Shown piece after piece: positions 1 through 10,306 of a stretch of 29,333 bases of DNA. The translations under genes were made by a program, and so were the position numbers. How positions within the stretch are numbered: the stretch's first letter is position 1; each line of letters begins with the position of its first letter. Where the stretch lies: positions 1 through 29,333 of IMG/VR virus record IMGVR_UViG_3300032173_000637. The stretch is one strand, 5' to 3'. The notes beneath the pieces are model-generated. The model saw only the letters and a list, made by a program, of their open reading frames with translations, did no database searches and was not told the DNA's origin. The stretch is from a virus.

Positions 1-1266
1 CCATCCGTTCCAGTTTACCGGCATGCGCACATCAGTCATAGTGAACACTGTCGAGTGCCAGTACAGGTAGTGCCAAAAGGCCAGGAACGGATTCAGGTTG
101 CGCATCTTGACCCACGTATCTGGCTCGCCACTGTTGATGTCGTCGAGAGCAGTCGGCACCTGCTCTGTCGCCTTGATTAGGCCAGATATACCGAGCAGGT
201 GGAACGAGACGGACTTCGACTGGTCATCGAACTTGATTGAGTCTTCTGCAATCCATCCAATTCCACGAATGTTCTCACGATAGGAATCGGGTGTGCCGAA
301 AGTCTTCGGGTACACACCCCCCTGTGCATCCGTGTACTCCGTCTCCGCAAAGAGAATCACTAGGGCTCCAGGGGGGTACTGAGACGTATCTGCCTGATCG
401 TAGACAGTGACGTCCCACTCCCATCCGCCATTCTGAAGAGACCCGCCTGCTTTAGTGATCTCGAAGCTAGTGTATGGTCCATATCCGCCCAGCTCAGTTG
501 CGACTCGATCGAAGACGAACACCTGTCTGTGTGCGGTAGTGTGTGCTCCAGAAGTCGTTCCTACAACGAGAGATACTAGGTGTACTCCTGTCTCCGCCCA
601 AGTGACTTCTCCAGGTGTTATGCCACTGTAGGTAGCCGGAGTTCCTCCCTCAAACGTCCACTCCCACGAGTTTACAGAAGCAGCTCCCTCTGTCGTATAG
701 GAGTACTGACCGTCAAAGTAGACGTGGGCAGCTCCCGCTTCGAGCCACGCGACGGCATGTGAGCCCATGATAGGCACAGGGCCACGAGTCCAGTTCTGTC
801 CGTTGTACTCGAGGTCGTAGTCCTTGTACCAGGTGACTGTTGGGTTCTCTGTGGTGCCTCCTTTTACTGCACGCGGATACACACACCAGAATCGGTAGTC
901 CTTCTCCACCCACAAGATATCGCCCGTCTCCCAGCTGATATTGTTCTCAGCTACCAGGAGATCGTAGGTACTTCCTGATACCAGAGTTGCACTACGCAGT
1001 CGTAGCCGACCCTTCTCGACTGGGACTACATCCGACGTACGAACAACGACTGTAGCACCTGCCATGAACGCGAAGGTAGGATCGCCTATCCCCGAAGCAA
1101 GACATCTGAGAGTGCGAGCTCCTACAGCAGGAGATGTAGTTGTTACTTCGAACATCTCGATCATCTCTGGGTGATGAACACACAGATATGGCTTAACTCG
1201 ATGCGGGTGATCGTTCCGCACCTTATTTTGGTCTGCCAGAGCTAGCTTGTACGTAACAGGGTTCAT
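1..1266 (-). CDS. PKD-like tail protein, 3' end outside window
   Basis: The frame is open from an ATG at 1266 to the window edge (422 codons, no stop), so the C-terminus is missing. The start overlaps the stop of the preceding gene as ATGA, and GGAG lies about 9 nt upstream. I read MNPVTYKLALADQNKV at the N-terminus and a PKD/Ig-like stretch around residues 195-250 (WEWTFEGGTPATYSG, then VTWAETGVHLVSLVV), the usual turn and last strands of PKD folds. Downstream are many aromatic residues, typical of beta-rich tail proteins. It directly follows the tape measure and a small distal tail gene, where phages encode baseplate, tail-tip or receptor-binding proteins. A carbohydrate- or host-binding minor tail role is inferred from position and the PKD-like segment. 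I do not recognise a specific family. Confidence 0.75.
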   Translation of the reverse strand, partial: MNPVTYKLALADQNKVRNDHPHRVKPYLCVHHPEMIEMFEVTTTSPAVGARTLRCLASGIGDPTFAFMAGATVVVRTSDVVPVEKGRLRLRSATLVSGSTYDLLVAENNISWETGDILWVEKDYRFWCVYPRAVKGGTTENPTVTWYKDYDLEYNGQNWTRGPVPIMGSHAVAWLEAGAAHVYFDGQYSYTTEGAASVNSWEWTFEGGTPATYSGITPGEVTWAETGVHLVSLVVGTTSGAHTTAHRQVFVFDRVATELGGYGPYTSFEITKAGGSLQNGGWEWDVTVYDQADTSQYPPGALVILFAETEYTDAQGGVYPKTFGTPDSYRENIRGIGWIAEDSIKFDDQSKSVSFHLLGISGLIKATEQVPTALDDINSGEPDTWVKMRNLNPFLAFWHYLYWHSTVFTMTDVRMPVNWNGW

Positions 1267-1649
1267 GGCACAAGCTCCAGATGAGTGAATCGAATAGTTA
1301 CATCCTTGTATCCCAGGAATGCAGGTGACATCTCATCAGGAATCTTGGGACGATTCATGATCGCCCGATACATATTCCACACATTGAGATCATCGCGCGT
1401 GCGTATCGTAGCTTTCCCCGATGCTCCTGTGCCTATGAAGTGGAACAGAGCAGTCACCATGGCGTACGTGAGGTAGTCGAAAGTCCACTTGCATTGCGCG
1501 AAGCCGTCGCTGACCACGAGCCCAGAGCCCGTGATGCGCGTTACCGGAAACCCAAGCCATTCAGTATGCGGCTCGGCTATCGCAAGCTGTACTAGCGACA
1601 TTGGACTGACTGCCTGTGCGTGACCCAGTCTATACACGTTATCGGTCAT
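1263..1649 (-). CDS. Small distal tail / tail-tip protein (hypothetical)
   Basis: This 128-residue protein starts at an ATG that overlaps the tape measure stop as ATGA. A GAGGTGAT ribosome binding site sits just upstream inside the tape measure end, so translation is probably coupled. The sequence starts MTDNVYRLGHAQAVSP, has mixed alpha/beta character and no signal peptide or membrane segment. Its gene lies immediately after the tape measure and before a PKD-containing tail protein, a slot normally used by distal tail or tail-tip components. The function is inferred from position only; no catalytic motif is visible. Confidence 0.75.
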   Translation of the reverse strand: MTDNVYRLGHAQAVSPMSLVQLAIAEPHTEWLGFPVTRITGSGLVVSDGFAQCKWTFDYLTYAMVTALFHFIGTGASGKATIRTRDDLNVWNMYRAIMNRPKIPDEMSPAFLGYKDVTIRFTHLELVP

Positions 1650-4600
1650 TTTATCACCTCAGTTAGAACATCATCCATTGCTGCGTAGGCTGCATCACGA
1701 GCTTCGCGGCGGAACCACTCTTTGTCTGCGTTCGTAAACGACCCTTGGAAGCGCCAGTCTACTTGACGAACCTCAACAGATACTCCTCCTCGACTTCCGC
1801 CCGAGCGTGCTATCTGACCTGAGACCATCATAGACATTAGCTGGTTAGCCAGGACCTCCGACGAGCTCCTGGAGAAGCCCAGTCCTACAGGAGCAGGAAG
1901 AGGAGCAGGCTCAGGCAGCTTATACTCGCCCGTCTTTCCGAAGAGCGGATCTTCAGGGTTCACTCCGTACGCTGCAAGAAGGGCCGCACGACGCTTTAGG
2001 AAGTCCTCTAGCTTATTGTTCAGCTCGTCGTAGTAGGCCTGCATCTCGATCTTCTTTTGATCGTTGGACTTACGAAGCTCCGCAATCTCGTCAGCAGCAG
2101 CATCTTGCAGTCGCTTGACGTCGTCCTTGAGCTTCTGGTTGAGAGCTGCATACTCCTTGTCGTATGCCTCTTTCTGCTCCGCTTCCATCTTTTCGTGCGC
2201 TGCTGCTTCCTTCTCCTTCTGCTTGGCTAATGCGTTGTCACGTTCCTGCTGCTCCTTCTCCCACTGTTTGCGCGCATCCGCAAGCGCCTTCTCTAGATCC
2301 TTTCGGGCCTCTTCGCGAGCCTTCTCTCGATCCTTCGCAGCATCAGCATACGCACGATCGCGATCCTTCGCAGCCTCTTGACGGGCCTTCTCAGCTTCCT
2401 TTGCAGCCTCTTCGCGTTCCTTCTGAGCCGCCTTCTCCTGCTCTGCCAGACGCTCGTCCTTGTCTTCCTCCGCTCGTCTGCGCTCCTTCTCGTACCGTTG
2501 CATCTCCTTAAGGATACCACGTGCATCTCGTTCGCGGATGAGATCGTCAAGAGAATCATTATGATCCTCCGCCATCCGCTTGAGATTCTTGTAGTACTCC
2601 TCCATGATCTTCTCACGAGCTTCAACGTTTTTCTGGTCGATGTCGGCCATCTTCTCGTTGTAGCCTGCAGAGATGTCGGCTAGCTTCTCCTGATAGCCCT
2701 CGGCGATATCAGCTAACTTATCTTGATAGCTTTGTTCTATGTCAATTAGCTTGTCGCCATAGTTCTCACGCATCTCCGCCATCTTGTCAAGAAGGGCGTT
2801 CCAGGCTTCATATTTCTGCTCCTGGTAGTCGGCGTCTAGCTGCGCGAGACGATCATAGTACTCCTTATCAGTTTGCTCCCACTGTTCGAAGTATTGTTTG
2901 TCTAGTTCGTTCAAGGCATCGACGGCTTCTTTGCGTCTCTCGACAATTGCCTTCTGTAGCTCGTCGAATCGTTTAAGGGCCTCTACCTCTTCTGAACTCA
3001 GACCACGCTTTGGAGTAGCCATAATACCCGAGTTCATTCCATACGGGTCGTAGAGCTCTCTCCATCGAGCTGCTTCCTGGGCATTCTGTGTCTGCCAGTT
3101 ACCTAACAATTTCGCCTGTGTGACAGCACTGGACATCGCAATCGCTGCATTGTAGGCCGAGTGGCCAAACCTCTTAGTAGCCTCATCTGACACACCAATC
3201 AATGTGGCCAGGTTCATCACCTGTAGATTTACAGCAGCAAATGATAGTGCTAGTATGTCTTTGCCAAGAGCAAACGGCTTACCGACAAGAGGCGCCAGAC
3301 CCGCATCCTCACGGTTGCCTAGGTATGGATTCTTGGCCTTCATCTCCTTAGGCATGACAGTACGTGCAGCTACCATTCCGCCCACGTATACTAGGAGGGC
3401 AGGAATAGCTACCTTCGCTGCAACAATTGCTGCAGATGCGACAGTCTTGCCCACCGAGACTATCCACGTACCCTCGACCAGACCCGTGAGTAGTTTCTTA
3501 AGACTCTGGTCGCCTGGAACGGGAATCTTTCCTTCGATTCCTTGAGAGGCGGAGAACATAAGTACTGCCTGCATGAACGTTGCAGTGGCAGCAGCATACT
3601 CTCCTGCAGCTATCTTAAGAATCAGATAGTTTGACGCAAACCCAGCGAGCACTCCTGCTACAGAGAGAAGAGCACCAATGATAGCAGCTCCTCCTCCTAT
3701 TACTCCAGCTAGAGTAGCAAGAGCAGGCACCCTCTGGACTATCTTAGATAAGCTCTCAACAGCCTCTGCTGCTGCAGTAAGCGTTGGCAGCATGAGCTTC
3801 TGCCACGCCTCTCCAATCGACGTACGGGCGTTCGACCAGGCAGTCTCCATACGCTTTGTAGCAGTCTGCGTAGACTGTGCATACTTATTACTCATCTCGC
3901 CAAACAGCTTATAAGCGTTTTCCATAGAGAAGGTAGTCTTGGTAACCTCCTCCATGAGAACCTTGAACTGACCTGTCTCCCTAGTCGTGACGCCTTTTTG
4001 AATGTCTGTCCAGGCACGAATGGCGTTTATACCACGCTCACGAGCCTTAGTCTGTAGGTCAGTAAGCGTGACGAGAGCCGGTACTTCACTGGTGGTAGCA
4101 ATCGTACTGAAGAATGCTACCTTCTCTGCCTGCGTGTACCTCTCTGTAGCTGCTGTGAGTAGATCAATATACTTTGCTAGACCAATGAACTCGCCTCCAG
4201 GAAAAACTATATCCTTCCACTGGTCCTGCATCATACCAGTGTACCCCAATGCACGATTCATAGCATCGTCGTACTCTTTAGTATGATCGGTCAGCAACAG
4301 TAACATCTGTCGCATTGCTCGACCGGCCATCGTTCCACGAATGTTCGCGTTAGCTAAGATACCGAAGGCAACTGCAGTCTCCTCAATAGACAGACCTAGA
4401 GTCTTAGCGAGTGGGCCTACCATCCTAAAGGAGTCACCGACGTCGTCAAGAGATGCAAAGGTCTTAGCGGCTGTGTAGTTGAAGATAGAGACTACTCTCT
4501 CCGTATCGGCCATCGTTAGACCGAACTCGGAGATGGCACCACCAACCTGTGTCGTTGTACCTGCCAGAGCAGCATTGTTCATAGCAGCCAGCATTTGGAT

Positions 4601-7600
4601 CTGAGTTGACTGCGCCATTATCCTATTGAGGTCCTCTTGATTTGTGACGACCGCACCAATACCAGCACCCCAAATACGCAGCCCCTCAGCAACCTCTGCA
4701 GGCTTGAACAGGCCAAGGGTCTGCGCAGTATCCTTAATCGCCTGCTCCAACATCGGCATCTTCTCAGATGGAAGGCTAATGGCGGCCGCAGCACGCGTTG
4801 CAACCTCACTAAGCTCAGCGTACTCTTTGCCCATGTCACTAAGAGACTTAATGATGCCACTACCCCAACGTTCGAGAACTCTACCCGACTCAGCTAGAGC
4901 GTAGCCAGCACGCCTAAGTCCGAAGTACTTCATCGTACCTACGTTGATCGCCTGTGATAGAACGTCAATCTTAGTGGCTAAACTCATAGCCACTTGCTGA
5001 TTGGTTCGCATCGCCTTAGTGCCCGCTTCTATCGCCTGAATTCTATATGGGTAGCGAAGTGGATCGGGCATCGTAACGTTAGGAATCGTAGGACCACGAG
5101 CTTCCTTCTCGATGGTAGCTCCCTGTCGACGAGCTCTGATGTCAGCATCTATCATCCCCTGAACGGCGGGGTGCACCGTCTTGCCAAGGTCATCGACTGC
5201 AGCTGCAGCATTAGTTGATGCAGAAGCAAGCCGTCTATCAGCTCCAACCTGTTGTACAGTAGCCGCGGTGACCGCGCCCTGCACAGGGGGCAGGGAAGCT
5301 TCAGCGGAAGTAACGACCTTTGTTGCGTCGTCCAACGCCTGCTTAGCAGCTATTGCTTGCTGGTCTAAGGCAACAACCTTGCGAACCGACTCTTGCTTGT
5401 TGGCTTCCTCAGCATCCATGAGCGCCTGCATCTTAGCAGCGCCCTGCTCCCTCTTGCGTAAGAAGCCCTCTTCCTCAATTCTCCTTTTGTCTTCGAGAGC
5501 GGCCAACACATCGGCCTGCTCACCCGTTGGAACAGTCCCTGCAGCCTGTGCAGCAGCTATGTCCTTTCCCAGCTCGGCCCACAGGGTCTTCTGCTCTTGA
5601 TTCAGAGCATCCAATCGAGCGATAAGATCTTTCTGCCGCTCTATCTGCTCGGCAGCTAGTCCTGCCCTTACTCGCTCGAGGTCTCCTTGCTTTGTCCATA
5701 TGTCTAGGCGCTCTACACCTTGACCCTCGAGAGCCACTTGAGCAGCACCCGCTCCCTGCGTCTTAGTTAGTTCCGCGATGTGAGCGTCTAGAGCTGCTAG
5801 CCGATCGGCAAGCTCCTTCTCCGATGCAACTAGCTCAGATCGATCCTTGCCCTTCTCAGACAAGATGGTTTCGAGTTCTCTCGTGATGGCTGTACGCTCA
5901 GGCTCCTGTGCTTCTCGTGCAGCTACTATCTCTGCAGATCTCTGTGTGAAAGGAGCCTTCGCAGCTATCTGTGCCGTTGTCGGTAGCTTTCCTGCCTTGC
6001 TAGCTGCAGCGAACTCTTTCTCTAGTGCTGCAGCTGCTCTCTCGTGTGCCGCAGTGACTGCAGATAGCTCTTTAGCAAGAGCTTTCTGCTGTACGAGCAG
6101 GGCAGCCTCTTGGTCTGTCTCGTCCTTGATGACACGCTTTTTCTCGGCGGATATCGTGATTAGTTCGTTTTGCTGCTTGACGCCTTCGCTAGCCGCACGA
6201 GCCTTTACTTCATCCAGCTTCGCCTGTATCTGAGCTTGTATAGCAAGTTGCTCTGCATCGAAGGGATTTGCCTCTTTGGCTGCTATCTCTGCTGCGACTG
6301 CTGCGGTAGCCTTAGCAGATACATCTGCTCGCTTCTGGTCGATAGCTACTGCAGCGGCTAGGGCCACGACGCCCTTAGTGGTCATCTCGGCGTCGACTTT
6401 TCTCTCTTCGATCAGTGCATACCCAGCCTTTACTGATTCTTCGGTAGGCACTATGCTGTTAGCCATCGATCGACCGACTGAAGCAAACTGCTCTGCTAGA
6501 GCGCCAGAAGCCAAAGCAATGTCGGTATTCTGCCAAGGCTGTAGCTGCACTCCCGGAACCAACGCATCCGCTAATGTTCCGGGACGTGACTGCATAAGGG
6601 CTTTAGCTGGCCACGCCTCTAGGTACTTCTGCAAGAACTGGAATATTGCTTTGTCGACCTGCTTCTGATAGTTAGGCGGCAGAACGCCAGCGCCCGCACC
6701 AATCACTCCAAGGTTTATGACACGCTGTTGTGCAGGACCAGCATTTGTAATTTTACCTAAGTACTTGAGTACGTCGGGAAGCCGTAGATTAGCCTCCCGA
6801 ATGGACTCCAGAAACCACTTCATGGGGTCCTTTTCGCGAGCGCCTATCGTTAGGTTGTCCCACTCAACCATGATCCTGCGCATGCCCTCCGAGACGAGCG
6901 TTATCTCCTTCTCGCTTAGCGCACGCATGTTCTCATAGTTGCTCATGCCTACTTGCTCGGCATAAGCCGCCATGGCGTTAACGCCTACTCTAACGTGCTC
7001 TGGGTCGCCAAAAGGACCTAGGTCTCCGGTCTTTGCCATCTCCTCGCTGAGCTGTTCAACCGATATGCGTATCTTGTCTAGTGAAGGAGGTACGTCCGCT
7101 CGAACCTTCTGGGCGCCTGCTTCTATTATGGCTGCCTGGTTAGTAGACTCCTTAGTGTAGTAAGTCTCATTCGCGACACTCTTCAGTGCTCCAGCAACCT
7201 GTAGCAGCTTAGCCTTTAATTCCACAAGGGCTGCAGGAGACATCAGTCCTCGATCAACGCCCCCGACGCCCTTGAGCTCCAAAAGTGAAGCACCAATATG
7301 AGTCGCGTGGCCTTCGATAGCTTCGCGCTTCTGTAGACGCGTCTGCAACGGATCGACTGTGACTAGACCAGCCATCAAGTTGGCTTGTCTGCCAACTAGA
7401 GACGATCTCCTCCCGGGCTGACCTGGTAGAAGCGCGGTTGCCTCCGCAAGGTACCTTATGAACTCTTTGACTCCAATCCCAGCGTTCTTGCAAGCGAGCG
7501 TAAGCGACTCCGCAGGACGCACCATGAGATCGGTGTCGCTAAACTTGCCTAGCTCGATCACCGCCTTGCGAATATTGTCAGGTACCTCACTGACCTGCAT

Positions 7601-10306
7601 CTTTCGCGTTCGCTCTGCCTGAGTTGTACGACCTGCTGCCTTGGCAACTTCGTTGATTGTAGCAGCCAACTTGAACGCAGCAGGATCTGCCTTTCTCACT
7701 TCGCTAGCGACACGTGCAAGCGAAGAAGCAAAGTCATGTACGGCGGCAGCATTCGCTGTTTGAACAGATTCCGGAGCAGTTCCCCCTATCTGCTCCTGAG
7801 CCTTAAAGGATCCCAACAGCTTTAGCAGTGCAGCGGAAGCCGCAAGGTTCCACTTTGCTGTCTGTTCCTCAGACGCTGATGTCGTTCCGGGACGCCCCGC
7901 CTCAAGGCCTGTCTGTAGGATCTGAGGCCCTACCGGACCCATCGACTGACTGCGTAACTTCACCATTTCGGCTATCTTAGCCATTACGTCGGTGACTTGT
8001 ACACCAGCCTTCTTAGCAGCTTCTTCAAAGGCCAAGAATGGGTTGGTTGCAATCATGTCCTTGTTAAGGGTCCCCATCCACCAGATAACCTTAGTGACTA
8101 GGTCGGGTATGGATGAGTGACCAACTATCTCATCGTAGGCGTGCTGAGCAGCATCGATAAGGGCTTGAAAAGCATCCTTGCCAATGTCAGGCCAGCCCAT
8201 TGCTTCGGCCTGTGCATACGCTTGCTTAAGCTCAGCAAGTACTGTATCGGGTCCTACAGGAGACGCTCTCTGAGAGATCGGAGCTACTCGTCCCATAAAG
8301 AAGGAGCTGTATTTCTTCAACTCCTCGGGATCTATATCTAGCTCTGATGGGCTAATCGATCGCTCGGCCTCCTGTAAAAATCCAGCTACCTTGGGAGCCA
8401 TCTGGCTGTATAGTTGAGGATTCGTTGTGAACTTAGCTTTGTAGAACTTAGCAGCCTGGTCGGCCCACGTCTCGATAAACGTGTTTGTGATAGTGCTCTG
8501 GAGGTGCTGGCTCCACTCTACCATCTGCGGTGCTAGAGCCTTCACACCTTCATCAATGAGACGGTCGGTCTCTTCCTTGTTCAAGGTACGACCGATTACG
8601 TCTTGAACACCATGCCCAAGGACCTCATGCAAATAGGTAGTGACGAGAGAGCCGATCCGTAACGGCAGCAGTTCGCCTGTCTTGGGTAGTGACTGAACTG
8701 AGTTTACCTGAACCTCTGGCTGAGTTGTCGGATAATAGTTTCCGAGCGCAGTAGCAGAGATCCCACCGTACCTTGTGGTAGAGATGAACTTATCCAGGAG
8801 ATCTCCGATAGGTAGGGTCGACTTCACCTTCTCTGCAAGAGCTACCAGAGCCTGATATCTCTTCTGAAGATCCTCAAGGATATCTACTTGCTCTCGAAGG
8901 GTACCTAGGCTCTCTTCCGGAATCCCCTGTGCAAGCGCGCTATCGATGAACTGCTTCATCCGAGTGATTTCTTCTATGACAGCGCCAACCATCTCAGGAA
9001 CGATCGAGTGACCGACAATCTCATCAGACATCTGCTGAGCGTTTGCAGTTACTGAAGCGAACACATCAATAGCAGCTACTTCTTGTTCCGCCTCTGCCAT
9101 CGATGATGGAAACTCTTTTGCAATCTTCTCGAGCTCCGCTTTTACCTTCTCATAGCTAGCTGCGAGAGACTGAGGAATCCTTCCCTCAAGCTTCTGTAGC
9201 TCAAGGGCGTTAGCAGCCCACTCGGCCGTCTGCAGACCCGATGATCGGTAGTCGTATCCTCCAGACTGGAATCGTGGGCTCGGGTACTCTTCCATCTGTT
9301 TGTACGGATCGACAGCAGCTCCTCTCTTGTTCATCTTGGTCAAGAAGGCTGCAGCATCCGCCGAGACATCCTGAGGATTCATGAAGTACTCAGATGCGGT
9401 TCTGGCCCACGTCTCGAAGAAGGCAGTGGTAAGATCCGACTCGTACTTGACCATGAACTCAGCCATCTGAGGCGCGAGAGCACCAATGCCCTCTTTGATT
9501 ATCTCGTCTGTCTGGGCTTCATCCATGCCGCGAGTGACCATGTCCTGCAGACCATGACCAAGAACCTCGTGAGCAAATGTTGCGACCATCTGCGTGAAGC
9601 TATGTAGTGCACCGCCCTGCGAGTTGAAACCAGATGCAAGGTTTACAGATGGCTCATATCCCACCCAAGGACTTCCGGAGCTATAGGTGCCAAAAGCCTC
9701 CGGATCCGTTGTGCCATACTTCGACTTCCCAGCCACAAACTTATTGAGGTTTGCAGCTACAGGAGAGGTCTGAACCTGCTTCCCTATGAACTTGGCGAGG
9801 TCTTGGTGTATGGTTACGATCCTGTGAAGTTCGGCTTCGTAATCCCTAAGACCTTTCGCGGTCTCAGGAGACATCCCCTCAGCAAAGACAGTTCGCATGA
9901 ACTTCTTTACTGATACCAACTCTGCATAGATCCTGGCAGCCATATCAGGAATGATCGAGTGATTGACAAGCTCATCGGCCATAGCCTTAGCGCCCACGAT
10001 CAAAGGATCGAAGACGCCTTGGTAAGCAACACGAATTCGTGCAGCAGATGCTTCTGCAGCATCGGCAACACTAGAGAGAGCTACGTTTACGCTCTTGGCA
10101 CCTTTGACTAGTTTCTTCCAGTCTTCAGTGCGACCGGCAATAGTTGAGCTAAGAGCTTCTAGAGAGGCAATTGCCTTTTGCGCACCAGCAATGCCTATGT
10201 CTCCAGCTAGCTCCTTAACAACGTTAGCTCGTATCGCCTTAGCGTAACCAGAAGCTTTGTCTTCAATTGTTACTTGGAAAACGTATCCAGGTTTTGTGTC
10301 AGCCAT
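1646..10306 (-). CDS. Tape measure protein with duplicated zincin-like domain
   Basis: Sets tail length and is threaded through the tail tube. I chose ATG 10306 (GAGG about 7 nt upstream, overlapping the previous stop) over GTG 10318; this gives about 2,886 residues, very long for the family. Order by residue: two copies of a domain with HEVLGHG near 246 and 560, each followed 47 residues later by ETWA; the tape-measure motif DE(L/I)V.HS(I/S).PD near 111, 429 and 725; Ala/Lys/Glu coiled coil about 1300-1700; a TP901-type tape measure core about 1790-2110 (LRRAGYALAESG onward); hydrophobic segments near 2200-2230 and 2290-2320 that could insert in the host membrane; and a highly charged coiled coil about 2450-2775. 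The core assignment is strong. Protease activity of the HEVLGH repeats is inference. Confidence 0.95.
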   Translation of the reverse strand: MADTKPGYVFQVTIEDKASGYAKAIRANVVKELAGDIGIAGAQKAIASLEALSSTIAGRTEDWKKLVKGAKSVNVALSSVADAAEASAARIRVAYQGVFDPLIVGAKAMADELVNHSIIPDMAARIYAELVSVKKFMRTVFAEGMSPETAKGLRDYEAELHRIVTIHQDLAKFIGKQVQTSPVAANLNKFVAGKSKYGTTDPEAFGTYSSGSPWVGYEPSVNLASGFNSQGGALHSFTQMVATFAHEVLGHGLQDMVTRGMDEAQTDEIIKEGIGALAPQMAEFMVKYESDLTTAFFETWARTASEYFMNPQDVSADAAAFLTKMNKRGAAVDPYKQMEEYPSPRFQSGGYDYRSSGLQTAEWAANALELQKLEGRIPQSLAASYEKVKAELEKIAKEFPSSMAEAEQEVAAIDVFASVTANAQQMSDEIVGHSIVPEMVGAVIEEITRMKQFIDSALAQGIPEESLGTLREQVDILEDLQKRYQALVALAEKVKSTLPIGDLLDKFISTTRYGGISATALGNYYPTTQPEVQVNSVQSLPKTGELLPLRIGSLVTTYLHEVLGHGVQDVIGRTLNKEETDRLIDEGVKALAPQMVEWSQHLQSTITNTFIETWADQAAKFYKAKFTTNPQLYSQMAPKVAGFLQEAERSISPSELDIDPEELKKYSSFFMGRVAPISQRASPVGPDTVLAELKQAYAQAEAMGWPDIGKDAFQALIDAAQHAYDEIVGHSSIPDLVTKVIWWMGTLNKDMIATNPFLAFEEAAKKAGVQVTDVMAKIAEMVKLRSQSMGPVGPQILQTGLEAGRPGTTSASEEQTAKWNLAASAALLKLLGSFKAQEQIGGTAPESVQTANAAAVHDFASSLARVASEVRKADPAAFKLAATINEVAKAAGRTTQAERTRKMQVSEVPDNIRKAVIELGKFSDTDLMVRPAESLTLACKNAGIGVKEFIRYLAEATALLPGQPGRRSSLVGRQANLMAGLVTVDPLQTRLQKREAIEGHATHIGASLLELKGVGGVDRGLMSPAALVELKAKLLQVAGALKSVANETYYTKESTNQAAIIEAGAQKVRADVPPSLDKIRISVEQLSEEMAKTGDLGPFGDPEHVRVGVNAMAAYAEQVGMSNYENMRALSEKEITLVSEGMRRIMVEWDNLTIGAREKDPMKWFLESIREANLRLPDVLKYLGKITNAGPAQQRVINLGVIGAGAGVLPPNYQKQVDKAIFQFLQKYLEAWPAKALMQSRPGTLADALVPGVQLQPWQNTDIALASGALAEQFASVGRSMANSIVPTEESVKAGYALIEERKVDAEMTTKGVVALAAAVAIDQKRADVSAKATAAVAAEIAAKEANPFDAEQLAIQAQIQAKLDEVKARAASEGVKQQNELITISAEKKRVIKDETDQEAALLVQQKALAKELSAVTAAHERAAAALEKEFAAASKAGKLPTTAQIAAKAPFTQRSAEIVAAREAQEPERTAITRELETILSEKGKDRSELVASEKELADRLAALDAHIAELTKTQGAGAAQVALEGQGVERLDIWTKQGDLERVRAGLAAEQIERQKDLIARLDALNQEQKTLWAELGKDIAAAQAAGTVPTGEQADVLAALEDKRRIEEEGFLRKREQGAAKMQALMDAEEANKQESVRKVVALDQQAIAAKQALDDATKVVTSAEASLPPVQGAVTAATVQQVGADRRLASASTNAAAAVDDLGKTVHPAVQGMIDADIRARRQGATIEKEARGPTIPNVTMPDPLRYPYRIQAIEAGTKAMRTNQQVAMSLATKIDVLSQAINVGTMKYFGLRRAGYALAESGRVLERWGSGIIKSLSDMGKEYAELSEVATRAAAAISLPSEKMPMLEQAIKDTAQTLGLFKPAEVAEGLRIWGAGIGAVVTNQEDLNRIMAQSTQIQMLAAMNNAALAGTTTQVGGAISEFGLTMADTERVVSIFNYTAAKTFASLDDVGDSFRMVGPLAKTLGLSIEETAVAFGILANANIRGTMAGRAMRQMLLLLTDHTKEYDDAMNRALGYTGMMQDQWKDIVFPGGEFIGLAKYIDLLTAATERYTQAEKVAFFSTIATTSEVPALVTLTDLQTKARERGINAIRAWTDIQKGVTTRETGQFKVLMEEVTKTTFSMENAYKLFGEMSNKYAQSTQTATKRMETAWSNARTSIGEAWQKLMLPTLTAAAEAVESLSKIVQRVPALATLAGVIGGGAAIIGALLSVAGVLAGFASNYLILKIAAGEYAAATATFMQAVLMFSASQGIEGKIPVPGDQSLKKLLTGLVEGTWIVSVGKTVASAAIVAAKVAIPALLVYVGGMVAARTVMPKEMKAKNPYLGNREDAGLAPLVGKPFALGKDILALSFAAVNLQVMNLATLIGVSDEATKRFGHSAYNAAIAMSSAVTQAKLLGNWQTQNAQEAARWRELYDPYGMNSGIMATPKRGLSSEEVEALKRFDELQKAIVERRKEAVDALNELDKQYFEQWEQTDKEYYDRLAQLDADYQEQKYEAWNALLDKMAEMRENYGDKLIDIEQSYQDKLADIAEGYQEKLADISAGYNEKMADIDQKNVEAREKIMEEYYKNLKRMAEDHNDSLDDLIRERDARGILKEMQRYEKERRRAEEDKDERLAEQEKAAQKEREEAAKEAEKARQEAAKDRDRAYADAAKDREKAREEARKDLEKALADARKQWEKEQQERDNALAKQKEKEAAAHEKMEAEQKEAYDKEYAALNQKLKDDVKRLQDAAADEIAELRKSNDQKKIEMQAYYDELNNKLEDFLKRRAALLAAYGVNPEDPLFGKTGEYKLPEPAPLPAPVGLGFSRSSSEVLANQLMSMMVSGQIARSGGSRGGVSVEVRQVDWRFQGSFTNADKEWFRREARDAAYAAMDDVLTEVIK

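Noticed and set aside
2064-2511. Plus-strand frames opposite the charged coiled coil of the tape measure
   Set aside because: Ser/Leu/Ala-rich low-complexity shadows of Glu/Lys/Ala codons, without ribosome binding sites.
8090-8130. Third zincin-like copy in the tape measure at the third DEIVGHS motif
   Set aside because: The DE(I/L)V.HS..PD motif repeats a third time but no HEVLGH follows, so only two zincin-like copies are supported.
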